NCBI GenBank assembly: GCA_944320765.1 | Contig: CALUIS010000002.1 | Coordinates: 1-64,000, forward strand | Length of the DNA stretch: 64,000 bases | Reading direction: 5' to 3' | Source of the DNA: an uncultured Paraprevotella sp. | GTDB lineage: Bacteria; Bacteroidota; Bacteroidia; Bacteroidales; Bacteroidaceae | In this document: one piece after another, positions 34,896 to 45,066 of the stretch | How the letters are laid out: every line of letters begins with the position of its first letter | Numbering within the stretch: the first letter of the stretch is position 1 | Notes under the pieces: generated by a model | The model's input: the letters and a program-made list of their open reading frames with translations, nothing else | Database searches by the model: none | What the model was told of the DNA's origin: nothing | Position numbers and translations under genes: made by a program

Positions 34896-35669
34896 TCAGT
34901 GGCTTAGATCCTGTAGTAACCGGTCCAGGGCCTCTTCCGGAGATGGATATTGGTTGAGCAGGGATACGAACCGGCTGCCGATGATGGCCCCGGCGGCGTT
35001 TTTCTGAGCTGACTCCAGCGTCTGGCGGTTGCTGATGCCGAAGCCAATCATGCGGGGATGGCGGAGTCCCATCCGGTTCACGCGGTTGAAATAGGCTTGT
35101 TTCTCGGCGTTGAATTCCTTTTGTGCGCCGGTGGTGGCGGCGGACGACACCATATAGATGAAGCCGTCGGTGTGCTGGTCGATGAAGCGGATGCGTTCTT
35201 CGCTGGTTTCCGGGGTGATGAGCATGATGATGCGCAGGCCATGGCGGTCGGCCACCGGCTTGTAAGTTTCCAGGTAGTCGCGGAAAGGCAGGTCGGGGAT
35301 GATGAGGCCGTCGATGCCGCATTCCGCGCACCGGCGGCAGAACTCTTCGAATCCGAAGTGGAAGATGGGGTTAAGGTAGCCCATGAGAATGAGCGGGATG
35401 TCCACGTCGCGCCGGATGTCTTTCAGCTGGTCCAACAGCAGATGCAGGTTCATGCCGTTCCGCAGGGCTTGGGTGGCGGCATCCTGAATGACCGGACCGT
35501 CGGCCATGGGGTCGCTGAAAGGGATGCCGATTTCTATCATGTCGATGCCCCGTGCGGCCAAGGTCCGTATGATGTCGGCCGTGCTGTCCAGGGTGGGGTG
35601 TCCGGCACAGAAATAGAGGGAGAGTATATTCTGTTCCTTTTCTTCGAAGAGTTTGTTGATTCTATTCAT
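34896..35669 (-). CDS. trpA: Tryptophan synthase alpha subunit
   Basis: 257 residues. Cleaves indole-3-glycerol phosphate and passes indole to TrpB. Catalytic Glu in IDMIEIGIPFSDPMADGP and Asp in CGIDGLIIPDLPFRDY are present; the phosphate loop GFGISN lies near 208. Start ATG 35669 (MNRINKLFEEKEQ) is taken; the 63-bp upstream extension has no family counterpart. Last gene of the operon, 19 bp after trpF. Confidence 0.97.
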   Translation of the reverse strand: MNRINKLFEEKEQNILSLYFCAGHPTLDSTADIIRTLAARGIDMIEIGIPFSDPMADGPVIQDAATQALRNGMNLHLLLDQLKDIRRDVDIPLILMGYLNPIFHFGFEEFCRRCAECGIDGLIIPDLPFRDYLETYKPVADRHGLRIIMLITPETSEERIRFIDQHTDGFIYMVSSAATTGAQKEFNAEKQAYFNRVNRMGLRHPRMIGFGISNRQTLESAQKNAAGAIIGSRFVSLLNQYPSPEEALDRLLQDLSH

Positions 35670-35688
35670 AACATATTGTTTTTGATGA

Positions 35689-36336
35689 TTATACTTTATT
35701 TTGTTCGTGTAAACCATGGATGAGGCGTGCAAGCTGTTCCACGTCCTTCACTCCAGGGGAAAGCTCGAACCGCGAGTTCAGGTCCACGCCCGCCCAGCGG
35801 GGATGGGAGAAGCGGCGGAGGGCTTCCAGGCTGTCCGGCTCGATGCCGCCGCTGAGGAAGAAAGGCGTGTGGCCTTCGTATTGCCGGAGGATTTCCCAGT
35901 CGAACTGTTGTCCGCTTCCGCCTACTGTCGGGCAGGAGGTGTCGAAAAGGAAATAATCGCAAACGCTTTCATACTCTTTGGTGGACGGGAAGGGCTGTTC
36001 CGGCGCGATGCTGAAAGCCTTGATGATTTCCACGTCCCGTCCTTTTGCCCGGAAGGTTTCTCGGAGTTGTCGGCAGAAACCGGGTGTTTCCTGTCCATGG
36101 AGTTGCACGGCATCCAGCCCGAGCGATCGGATTCGTTCGACGACCGTTCCGATTTCCGGGCGGACAAATACCCCCACACGCCGGCAGGAGGTTGGCAGGT
36201 AGGCGGGTGGTTGCGCCACGTACCGCCGTGAGCCTTCCCAGCAGATGAACCCCATGTAGTCCGGCTGGAGGGCTTCTATCTGGCGGATGTTGTCCGTCTC
36301 GCGCATACCGCATACTTTGATGAGCAACCGTTTCAT
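35689..36336 (-). CDS. trpF: Phosphoribosylanthranilate isomerase
   Basis: 215 residues. Third dedicated step of the pathway (Amadori rearrangement). The catalytic Cys lies in LIKVCGMRETDNI and the Asp in YFLFDTSCPTVGGSGQQFDW; FFLSGGIEPDSL follows. The start overlaps the trpC stop by 4 bp. Confidence 0.95.
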   Translation of the reverse strand: MKRLLIKVCGMRETDNIRQIEALQPDYMGFICWEGSRRYVAQPPAYLPTSCRRVGVFVRPEIGTVVERIRSLGLDAVQLHGQETPGFCRQLRETFRAKGRDVEIIKAFSIAPEQPFPSTKEYESVCDYFLFDTSCPTVGGSGQQFDWEILRQYEGHTPFFLSGGIEPDSLEALRRFSHPRWAGVDLNSRFELSPGVKDVEQLARLIHGLHEQNKV

Positions 36337-37127
36337 GGTTCAAGTTGTTGGATGAAAGTTTTTAAGGCTCGTCCCGGGTCGGGTTGCCGCATGAAGGCTT
36401 CGCCCATCAGGAAGCCCCGGAATCCCGCCTGTCGCAACTTGCGCACCGTGTCGGGACGGGATATCCCGCTTTCCGACACCAGCAGCTCTCCGGCGGGCAG
36501 GAGGGAGGCGATGCGGAAGGAATTTTCCACATCGGTGTGGAACGTGCCCAAGTTCCGGTTGTTCACGCCCAGCATATCCGGTCGTTCCGCCGCATAGTAA
36601 TCCAGTTCCCGCTCGCCGTGTATTTCCAGCAGCACTTCCAGCCCCAGCTCGTGTGCCTTGCGGGCCAGTCCGGCGTATTGTTCCACCGTGAGGGAGGCGG
36701 CGATGAGCAGCACGGCATCGGCCCCGGCCTGCCGTGCTTCGTAGAGCTGGTATTCGTCGATGATGAACTCCTTGCGCAGGATGGGGACGGACACCATGGG
36801 GCGTGCCGTGCGGATGAAGTCCAGCGAACCGCCGAAGTAAGGGCCGTCTGTCAGGATGGAGAGGGCCGCCGCCCCGGCCCCGGCATAGGCGGCGGTGATG
36901 GTGTCGGCCCGTCCTTCCGGCTTGATCCAGCCTTTGGAGGGGGATTTCCGTTTGAACTCCGCGATGATGCCCGTGGGGGAGGCCGCCAGATTGTCGCGCA
37001 TGGAGCGGTAGTCTGGCGATGGGGTGTTTTCCACCATGTCGCGCAACTTCTTGAGGGGGAGGGTGGCTTTGGCGCGTTCCACTTCCGCCCGTTTGCATTC
37101 CAGTATTTCTTCCAATATGTCTTTCAT
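36333..37127 (-). CDS. trpC: Indole-3-glycerol phosphate synthase
   Basis: 264 residues. Ring-closing decarboxylation step. Conserved EFKRKSPSKGWI, SILTDGPYFGG, VPILRKEFIIDEYQ and GVNNRNLGTF are present. Start ATG 37127 (MKDILEEILECKR) is the family-like one; an 87-bp upstream extension is read-through of trpD. Not fused to trpF here, unlike in enterobacteria, but overlapping it by 4 bp. Confidence 0.96.
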   Translation of the reverse strand: MKDILEEILECKRAEVERAKATLPLKKLRDMVENTPSPDYRSMRDNLAASPTGIIAEFKRKSPSKGWIKPEGRADTITAAYAGAGAAALSILTDGPYFGGSLDFIRTARPMVSVPILRKEFIIDEYQLYEARQAGADAVLLIAASLTVEQYAGLARKAHELGLEVLLEIHGERELDYYAAERPDMLGVNNRNLGTFHTDVENSFRIASLLPAGELLVSESGISRPDTVRKLRQAGFRGFLMGEAFMRQPDPGRALKTFIQQLEP

Positions 37128-37132
37128 TTGCG

Positions 37133-38128
37133 TCAGTTGTTGAGTTCCACATATTTTTTCAGGCAGGTCAAGGCGCGTCCGCTTTCCAGCGATTCGCGGG
37201 CGATGGCCATACATTCCGCGATGTCCTTGTCCTGTTCGATGACCTTGATGGCGAAGGCCGCGTTGGCCAGCACCACGTTCTTCCGGCTCTCCGTGCTGCG
37301 GTTTTCCAACACGCTGTCGAAGATTCCGGCAGCCTCCTCCACGGTGGTTCCGCCATAGAGTTCTTCAGGGCGCACCTTGGACATGCCGAGGTCTTCCGGT
37401 CGGAAAATCTTCTCCATCGTGTTGGTCTTCACCTTGAAGTCCCGGGTGAGCGAGATTTCGTCATATCCGTCGATGTTGTTCACGATGCCGTAGCCGATGC
37501 CCAACCGCTCGTACACGCTGCTGTAGAGCCGCATCTGGTTCAGGTTGGCCACCCCCAGTAGCTGGTAGGCCGGGCGGCAGGGGTTCACCAGCGGGCCGAG
37601 CAGGTTGAAGCAGGTGGGGATTTGGAGCATCTTACGCACGGGTGCCACGGATTTCATGCCGGTGGCGAAAAGCGGGGCGTGCAGGTAGGTGAAGTTGCAT
37701 TCTTCCAAGTTCCGGCGCAACTGGTCATTGTCCGCCGTGAACTTCACGCCGTGCTGTTCCATGACGTTGCTGGCCCCGGAGGTGGAGGTGGCGGCGTAGT
37801 TTCCGTGCTTGGCCACCTTGTATCCGGCTCCGGCCACCACGAGGCAGGCGCAGGTGGAGATGTTGAACGTGTTCTTGTTGTCGCCTCCCGTACCCACGAT
37901 ATCGATGACGCGGTAGGGGGAGAGGTCCACGGGGTGTCCGGTTTCGATGAGTCCGTCGCGCAGGCCGAGTAGTTCGTCCACTTTGATGCCTCGCATGATA
38001 AGGCCTGTCAGGAGGGCACTGATTTGCACGTCGTTGTAGTTTCCGTCCACAATGCCGTGGACGAGTTGGGAAGTTTGCTGGCGGTCCAGCACTTCGCCGT
38101 TGGCGATTTTGGTGAGTATCTGTTTCAT
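37133..38128 (-). CDS. trpD: Anthranilate phosphoribosyltransferase
   Basis: 331 residues. Transfers phosphoribose to anthranilate. Motifs DIVGTGGDNKNTFNIST and KHGNYAATSTSGASNVMEQ are intact. Start 38128 overlaps the trpG stop by 4 bp. An in-frame extension upstream is the shadow of trpG. Confidence 0.96.
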   Translation of the reverse strand: MKQILTKIANGEVLDRQQTSQLVHGIVDGNYNDVQISALLTGLIMRGIKVDELLGLRDGLIETGHPVDLSPYRVIDIVGTGGDNKNTFNISTCACLVVAGAGYKVAKHGNYAATSTSGASNVMEQHGVKFTADNDQLRRNLEECNFTYLHAPLFATGMKSVAPVRKMLQIPTCFNLLGPLVNPCRPAYQLLGVANLNQMRLYSSVYERLGIGYGIVNNIDGYDEISLTRDFKVKTNTMEKIFRPEDLGMSKVRPEELYGGTTVEEAAGIFDSVLENRSTESRKNVVLANAAFAIKVIEQDKDIAECMAIARESLESGRALTCLKKYVELNN

Positions 38129-38709
38129 GATTGTCTGTAAGTGGTGGAATGTCTCAGGAAATTCTCGATGATGAGGCGTCCGTCCGGCGTCAGCACGGAT
38201 TCCGGATGGAACTGGATGCCGTGGATGTCGTAGTCGCGGTGGCGCAGGGCCATGACGTGCCCGTCCGGACTGGTGGCCGTCACCTTGAGGCAGCCGGGCA
38301 GGCCGTCTTGCGACACCACCCACGAGTGGTAGCGTCCCACGGGGAATTCTCCGGGCAGGCCTTGGAAGATGTAGTCCTCTTCTGTCAGGCGGCAAGTCGT
38401 CTGCACGCCGTGGTACACCTCGGAAAGGTTCTCCAGCCGTGCGCCGAACGCTTCGCCGATGGCCTGGTGTCCGAGGCACACGCCCAGCATGGGCTTTCGC
38501 CCGGCGTAGGTGCGGATGACATCCAGAAGCAGTCCGGCTTCTTCCGGAATGCCGGGACCGGGACTCAGGATGATTTTGTCGTACTTCTCAAGTCCTTCCA
38601 AGCGGAAGATGTCGTTGCGCAGGACATCGGCCTCCGCGCCGGCTTCCCGCACCAGGTGGTAGAGGTTGTAGGTGAAGGAATCGTAATTGTCTATAATGAC
38701 TGTTTTCAT
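38125..38709 (-). CDS. trpG: Anthranilate synthase glutaminase subunit
   Basis: 194 residues. Class I glutamine amidotransferase: nucleophile Cys in MLGVCLGHQAIGEAFG, catalytic His-Glu in IQFHPESVLTP. Supplies ammonia to TrpE. Separate from trpD. May also serve p-aminobenzoate synthesis, as no pabA is seen nearby. Confidence 0.95.
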   Translation of the reverse strand: MKTVIIDNYDSFTYNLYHLVREAGAEADVLRNDIFRLEGLEKYDKIILSPGPGIPEEAGLLLDVIRTYAGRKPMLGVCLGHQAIGEAFGARLENLSEVYHGVQTTCRLTEEDYIFQGLPGEFPVGRYHSWVVSQDGLPGCLKVTATSPDGHVMALRHRDYDIHGIQFHPESVLTPDGRLIIENFLRHSTTYRQS

Positions 38710-38733
38710 GACTTGTTCGTGTTTGTGGGGTTC

Positions 38734-40134
38734 CTACAGTTTTTCCGCCATTTCGATGGCCCGCCGCAAGGCTCCCAGTTTGTTGTTGACTTCCTGTAAC
38801 TCGTAGTCTTCGTTGCTCTTGGCCACGATGCCGCCGCCGGCCTGGAACCACAGCTCGTTGTTGCGGCTTACGAAGGTGCGGATGGTGATGGCCTGGTTCA
38901 GCGAGCCGTCCAGTCCGATGAACCCGATGCAGCCGCCGTAGGCCCCGCGGTTGTGCGGTTCCAGTTCGCTGATAAGTTGCATGGCCCGCACTTTCGGTGC
39001 GCCGGACAGCGTGCCGGCGGGGAAGGTGTCGATGAAGGCCTTGATGGGGTTCGCGTCCGCATTCAGCTTCCCGCTCACGCGGCTGACCAAATGGATGACG
39101 TGGCTGTAATATTGCATGTCCTTGTAGAAATCCACCTTCACACCGTGGCAGTTGCGGCTCAGGTCGTTGCGAGCCAGGTCCACCAGCATGACGTGTTCGG
39201 CGTTCTCTTTCGGGTCGTTCTTCAAGTAATTGGCATTCCGTGCGTCGGTGGCAGGGTCTCCAGTTCGGCGGGTCGTGCCGGCGATGGGGTCGATATAGGC
39301 CCGCCGGCCTTCGATGCGGCAGTGCGTCTCGGGTGAAGAACCGAAGATACGGAAGCCGCCGAAGTCGAAATAGAAGAGGTAAGGACTGGGGTTGATGCTA
39401 CGCAGGGCGCGGTAGAGCTTGAAGTCGTCCCCCTCGTAATGCTGCACGAAGCGGCGGCTCAGCACGATTTGGAACACGTCGCCGCGCAGGCAATGGGCAA
39501 TGCCCCGCCGGATGTTGGCTTTGTGTTCCTCGTCGGTCAGGGTGCTGGTGGCCTCGCCCACTGGATGGAAGTCGTAGGTGGCGAAGTTGTGGTTGCGGAT
39601 GATTCGTTCCAGTCCGTCGAGTGTGTCCGGCTCGTCTCCTTCGGTGAGTTCCGTCAGGGTCAGGGTGTTGTTGAAGTGGTCGAAGGCCAACACATATTTA
39701 TATAAGATATAGAGCATGTCCGGCGCGTCGTTCTTTTCCTGCGTGGCATCCTTGATGGGGATATGCTCGAAGTAGCGCACCGCATTGAAGGAGGTGTAGC
39801 CGTAAAGCCCGCAATATTCCTTCTTGTCGCCTTCCACGGAAAAGCGGGACATAAACTCGTTGATGGCCAGATCGGCGGTGTAGCGGTCGTTGATGTCGCG
39901 GGTTTCTTGTGTGCCGTCCGGAAAGCGGGCGGTGACCGTTCCGTGTCCGATGCCGATGCTGGCTATCGGGTTCAGGGCGATGAACGAGCGGCTGTTGTCG
40001 TGGCTGTGATAGTCGGAGCTTTCCATCAGCGCGCTTTGCGGGTAGAGGTCGCGCACTTTCAGGTAAGTGCTGACAGGGGTGTAGAGGTCGCCGAGGATTT
40101 GTCGAACGGCGGTGTGATATTTGAAAGTCGTCAT
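38734..40134 (-). CDS. trpE: Anthranilate synthase component I
   Basis: 466 residues. Makes anthranilate from chorismate. The Trp-feedback site is visible as ALMESSDYH, close to the LLES motif of other TrpE proteins, and NPSPYLFYFDFGGFRIFGSS marks the chorismate-binding core; AGTTRRTGDP and TFPAGTLSGAPKVRAM follow. Start 40134 (MTTFKYHTAVRQ) is used; the upstream extension overlaps trpB. 24 bp before trpG. Confidence 0.96.
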   Translation of the reverse strand: MTTFKYHTAVRQILGDLYTPVSTYLKVRDLYPQSALMESSDYHSHDNSRSFIALNPIASIGIGHGTVTARFPDGTQETRDINDRYTADLAINEFMSRFSVEGDKKEYCGLYGYTSFNAVRYFEHIPIKDATQEKNDAPDMLYILYKYVLAFDHFNNTLTLTELTEGDEPDTLDGLERIIRNHNFATYDFHPVGEATSTLTDEEHKANIRRGIAHCLRGDVFQIVLSRRFVQHYEGDDFKLYRALRSINPSPYLFYFDFGGFRIFGSSPETHCRIEGRRAYIDPIAGTTRRTGDPATDARNANYLKNDPKENAEHVMLVDLARNDLSRNCHGVKVDFYKDMQYYSHVIHLVSRVSGKLNADANPIKAFIDTFPAGTLSGAPKVRAMQLISELEPHNRGAYGGCIGFIGLDGSLNQAITIRTFVSRNNELWFQAGGGIVAKSNEDYELQEVNNKLGALRRAIEMAEKL

Positions 40135-40147
40135 ATTGGTTTTGTCT

Positions 40148-41365
40148 TTAATGGTTTGCGGATGTAGGTTCTTGTAAAGCTTCATCATGCTGATGGGCCA
40201 GATAAGTGTCGATGTCCTTGTCGCCCCGTCCGCTCACGGTGAGGACCACTACGTCATCTTTCCGGAATCTCATCCGGGGCAACATGCCGAGGGCGTGTGC
40301 CGACTCCAAGGCCGGAATGATGCCTTCCAGCCGTGTCAGCTCGAATGCAGCACGGAGGGCTTCATCGTCGTTGACGGCCATGACTGTGGCGCGGCGTGTG
40401 GCGGCGAGGTTGGCGTGGAGCGGACCGATGCCCGGATAGTCCAGCCCGGCCGATAGGGAATACGGCTCGATGATTTGTCCGTCTTCATCCTGCATCACCA
40501 GCGTGCGACTGCCGTGCAGGATGCCCAATGAGCCGCGATGGATAGTGGCCGCCGTCTCCCCGCTGTCGATGCCGTGTCCGCCGGCCTCTCCCAGGTAGAT
40601 TCTCACCCGTTCGTCGTCGACGTAATGGTAGATGGTGCCGGCGGCGTTCGAGCCTCCGCCCACGCAGGCCATCAGGTAGTCGGGATAGTCCCGGCCTTCC
40701 TTTTCCATCAGCTGCTCCTTGATTTCCTGGCTGATGACGCTTTGCAGGCGGGCCACCAGGTCGGGGTAGGGATGCGGTCCCACGGTGGATCCGATGATGT
40801 AGAACGTGTCCGCCGGGTGGCAGCACCAGTCGCGGATGGCCTCGTTCGTGGCGTCCTTCAACGTTTTGTTGCCGCTTTCCACGGGGAACACCTCCGCACC
40901 CAGCATCTTCATCCGTTCCACGTTGACATGCTGCCGCTTCACGTCCGTTGCCCCCATGTAGACGCGGCAGGGCATGTCCATCAGGGCGCAGACCGTGGCC
41001 GTGGCCACGCCATGCTGTCCGGCCCCTGTCTCGGCGATGATGCGTTTCTTGCCCATCTTGCGGGCCAGCAGGATCTGGCCGATGGCGTTGTTGATTTTGT
41101 GCGCCCCGGTGTGGTTCAGGTCCTCGCGTTTCAGATAGAGCTTGCAGCCATACTTCTCGCTCATGCGGCGGGCATGGTAAAGGGGTGAGGGACGGCCCAC
41201 GTAGTCTTTCAGCAATGCGTGGTACTCTTTCTGGAACTCATCGCTTTCGAGGATGGGCAAATAAGCTTTCCGCAGGTCTTCCACCGTCTTGTAGAGGATT
41301 TCGGGGACGTAGGCTCCGCCGAACTCTCCATAGTAACCTTCCGGGTTTACGTGATACGTTTTCAT
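40148..41365 (-). CDS. trpB: Tryptophan synthase beta subunit
   Basis: 405 residues. PLP enzyme joining indole and serine. Lys90 for the Schiff base is in LNHTGAHKINNA, the phosphate loop is VGGGSNAAG, and SGRGDKD closes the site. It stands first in the operon, far from trpA, an arrangement common in Bacteroidetes. Its start is about 43 bp beyond the attenuator terminator. Confidence 0.97.
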   Translation of the reverse strand: MKTYHVNPEGYYGEFGGAYVPEILYKTVEDLRKAYLPILESDEFQKEYHALLKDYVGRPSPLYHARRMSEKYGCKLYLKREDLNHTGAHKINNAIGQILLARKMGKKRIIAETGAGQHGVATATVCALMDMPCRVYMGATDVKRQHVNVERMKMLGAEVFPVESGNKTLKDATNEAIRDWCCHPADTFYIIGSTVGPHPYPDLVARLQSVISQEIKEQLMEKEGRDYPDYLMACVGGGSNAAGTIYHYVDDERVRIYLGEAGGHGIDSGETAATIHRGSLGILHGSRTLVMQDEDGQIIEPYSLSAGLDYPGIGPLHANLAATRRATVMAVNDDEALRAAFELTRLEGIIPALESAHALGMLPRMRFRKDDVVVLTVSGRGDKDIDTYLAHQHDEALQEPTSANH

Positions 41366-41407
41366 GTCTGTCTGCTATTTTGGGTTTGAAAAAACTTGGG
41401 ATAGTGA

Positions 41408-41446
41408 TAAAAGAAAGGAGGCCTGCCGCAAGTACGACAGGCCTCC
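41408..41446 (-). terminator. Attenuator terminator of the trp operon
   Basis: GGAGGCCTGTCGTACTTG and CGGCAGGCCTCC form the stem (41417-41446), followed on the minus strand by TTTCTTTT. It sits between the leader peptide and trpB. The competing antiterminator is not resolved by eye. Confidence 0.88.
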
Positions 41447-41473
41447 ATGTGGGTTATGAATGCGTTCTCCGAA

Positions 41474-41554
41474 CTACATACAAGGCTTGCTCCTCACGAC
41501 TGTTTCCGGTCTTGAGTTGCGCCACCACCAATATGTATTCTTATTAGAGAACAT
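41474..41554 (-). CDS. trpL: trp leader peptide with three tandem Trp codons
   Basis: 26 residues, starting MFSNKNTYWWWRNSRPETVV and ending RSKPCM. Codons TGG-TGG-TGG lie at 41522-41530. It starts 28 nt after the expected transcription start and ends 28 nt before the terminator stem, so ribosome stalling at low Trp-tRNA can control transcription into trpB. It fits the Bacteroid-trp cis-regulatory motif, which I recall from the Rfam-type surveys. Confidence 0.9.
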   Translation of the reverse strand: MFSNKNTYWWWRNSRPETVVRSKPCM

Positions 41555-41588
41555 TGTCTTTTTGTCTTTTGTTTCTGCTTTATGGCAG

Positions 41589-41619
41589 CAAATATACGGA
41601 GATTCTTTTAATCTGCAAA
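41589..41619 (-). promoter_or_regulatory. Promoter of the trp operon
   Basis: TTTG (41616-41619), 19-bp spacer, TATATTTG (41589-41596): a near-perfect Bacteroides-type promoter. Confidence 0.85.
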
Positions 41620-41641
41620 TAAAAGAGCGTTTTTTTTATTA

Positions 41642-42166
41642 TTATTCTTTCTCCACCCTGAAATCATAGGCCTTGCAGTCGCCGTACTGGTTGACGGTTT
41701 TTTGCGACAGGTCCACCAGGATGTACTCGCCGGGGAAGAGGGGCGTAAGCGGCGTGACGGCGAAGCCCAGTCCCGGCAGGTTTTCTATCTTGAACAGCCC
41801 CAGTTCCACACGGGTATGGTCGCATTCCTTGAACTCGGACACGGGCAGATAGCGGTATCCCCGTCTTTCCTTCAGCCGGATGAGGGCATAGTCGTTCAGA
41901 TTCTGCGTGGTGGGATAGATGGCGAACTTGGGCTGTTGTCCGGTGGTCTGCCGGGCGTGGTCGCCGTAGAAGTACCGCCGCACTTTCCGTCCCACGTTGA
42001 TGCCCTGGATGTCCCATCCCTTCTTGAGTTCCGTCTGGCTGGTCACCGCGTTCATGGGAAAGATGGAGTCGCCCACGAAGATGAACACCGTGGGGGGCTG
42101 TGGCTTCATTTGCGCCTGTACTTGCATGAACAGGGCGAGAAAAAAGAAGAGAGCTGTTGTTTTCAT
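41642..42166 (-). CDS. Secreted hypothetical protein
   Basis: 174 residues. Signal peptide MKTTALFFFLALFMQVQAQ, then PPTVFIFVGDSIFPMNAVTS and a beta-rich domain ending in GEYILVDLSQKTVNQYGDCK. I do not recognise a family or an active site. It lies upstream of the trp leader on the same strand, separated by the trp promoter, and downstream of the intron remnant. The FxGDSxxPMNA stretch slightly recalls an SGNH Ser motif, but the rest does not support a hydrolase. Confidence 0.6.
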   Translation of the reverse strand: MKTTALFFFLALFMQVQAQMKPQPPTVFIFVGDSIFPMNAVTSQTELKKGWDIQGINVGRKVRRYFYGDHARQTTGQQPKFAIYPTTQNLNDYALIRLKERRGYRYLPVSEFKECDHTRVELGLFKIENLPGLGFAVTPLTPLFPGEYILVDLSQKTVNQYGDCKAYDFRVEKE

Positions 42167-42262
42167 GTGATGATTCTGTTTGATTCGGATGCAAAGGTAG
42201 AGATATAACGGAAGAAGGGAGTGGGGATTTTGCCTATTTTTCTTTTATTATATATAAAAAAG

Positions 42263-42372
42263 AGTTAATCCCCCGTATTAGGATTTGCTGTATGCCGAAC
42301 GGCACGTACGGTGGTGTGAGAGGCCGGAAACGGAAGTAGGAAGAAAACTATTTCGTTTTCCTCCTACTCAAT
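42263..42372 (+). mobile_element. Group II intron remnant: domains V and VI
   Basis: GTTAATCCCCCGTATTAGG leads into a domain V hairpin (GCTGTATGCC / GGCACGTACGG, loop GAAC, about 42287-42311), then GTGGTGTGAGAGG and a domain VI-like stem GTAGGAAGAAAAC / GTTTTCCTCCTAC (42336-42367) ending CCTCCTACTCAAT. This 3' signature is typical of bacterial group II introns. The upstream 5' domains and the reverse transcriptase are absent from the 219-bp gap, so only a 3' fragment survives. DV carries C-to-T changes in its first strand. Its last hairpin may act as the thiC terminator on the minus strand. Confidence 0.65.
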
Positions 42373-42385
42373 TGCCGGATGAGGG

Positions 42386-44125
<1,740 letters not shown>

Positions 44126-44131
44126 TTATGA

Positions 44132-44755
44132 TTATAGGGTTGATAATGCTTGTATGATTCTCCGGGTTTCCTCCACGGGGGATTCCGCCCGCAGGATGGT
44201 TCCGCTTAAGGCTATGCCGTCCACTCCCGTTCCGGCAAGGGCCGGCAGGTCGTCCCGTGTGATGCCGCCGATGGCGATGAGGGGCAACCGGATGCCTTGT
44301 TCCTTCATGCCGGCCTTGATGCGGCGGTAGCCCTCCAGCCCGAGGGTGGGGGCGAGGTTCTCTTTGGTGGTGGTGAACCGGAACGGTCCGCAACCGATGT
44401 AGTCGGCTCCGCGCCGGGCGTGCGTCAGAATGTCTTCCAGGGTATTGGCTGTTCCGCCGATGAGGTACTTCGGTCCCAAACATTTGCGGGCCTCATCGAT
44501 GGGCATGTCGTTCTTTCCCAAGTGCACGCCGTCCGCCTGGAGTTTCCTGACCCATTCCACGTGGTCGTCCAGGATGAATGTCGCGCCATACTGGCGGCAG
44601 AGGTCGCCTACGGCCTTTCCGGTTTTCTCCCATTCTTCGGGAGATGCCTTCTTCATGCGCAGCTGAATCCAGCGGCAGCCACCTTCCAAAGCCATCCGTG
44701 CGGAATCCGTGTAGCTGTATTGTTCTGTGTAATGCGTGATAAATTGCAGTTGCAT
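44132..44755 (-). CDS. thiE: Thiamine phosphate synthase ThiE
   Basis: 207 residues. Joins HMP-PP and thiazole phosphate. QLRMKKASPEEW, the Mg2+-binding aspartates in ATFILDDHVEW, DGVHLGKNDM and the IAIGGITRDDLPAL phosphate loop are present. First gene after the TPP riboswitch, followed by thiC, so both are expected to be repressed by thiamine pyrophosphate. Confidence 0.93.
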   Translation of the reverse strand: MQLQFITHYTEQYSYTDSARMALEGGCRWIQLRMKKASPEEWEKTGKAVGDLCRQYGATFILDDHVEWVRKLQADGVHLGKNDMPIDEARKCLGPKYLIGGTANTLEDILTHARRGADYIGCGPFRFTTTKENLAPTLGLEGYRRIKAGMKEQGIRLPLIAIGGITRDDLPALAGTGVDGIALSGTILRAESPVEETRRIIQALSTL

Positions 44756-44833
44756 CTTCCTGTTTCTCCGTCAAAATGAATGTACAGTCAAAAAGGGGAA
44801 AGGAGATACCGTGAAAATCATGTCGGGGGAAAG

Positions 44834-44916
44834 GCACAATCCCTTCGGCAGCATTATCTGCATCAGGTTCACAGGGTATAATCTCAGCCATCCCAACGGG
44901 CGGCACCCCTTTGCAT
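44834..44916 (-). promoter_or_regulatory. TPP riboswitch
   Basis: Minus strand: GGGGTGCC, GGCTGAGATTATACCC, GTGAACCTGATGCAG, ATAATGCTGCCGAAGGGA: the complete thi-box aptamer. The transcription start predicted from the promoter just upstream falls at its 5' edge. Between it and thiE (about 80 nt) I see no rho-independent terminator, so control of translation is more likely. Confidence 0.95.
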
Positions 44917-44919
44917 GGG

Positions 44920-44949
44920 CAAAGATAAGCATAATAATCAAAACGCAAA
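44920..44949 (-). promoter_or_regulatory. Promoter of the thi operon
   Basis: TTTG (44946-44949) and TATCTTTG (44920-44927), 18-bp spacer; starts the riboswitch transcript. Confidence 0.7.
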
Positions 44950-44993
44950 GGGCAAAGCGGGGATATTTTTTGCGCGGCTGGTGACTTGATGGC

Positions 44994-45028
44994 GAAAAGA
45001 CAGACGGCCAACCCCGAAGGGCTGGCCG
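44994..45028 (-). terminator. Terminator of rpsP
   Basis: GGCCAGCCC-TTCG-GGGTTGGCC stem with a stable tetraloop (45005-45028), followed on the minus strand by TCTGTCTTTTC. It lies 38 bp after the rpsP stop. Confidence 0.9.
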
Positions 45029-45066
45029 CTGCTGTTTGTTTGAAAGAAGTTATAATAGAAGTGGGT

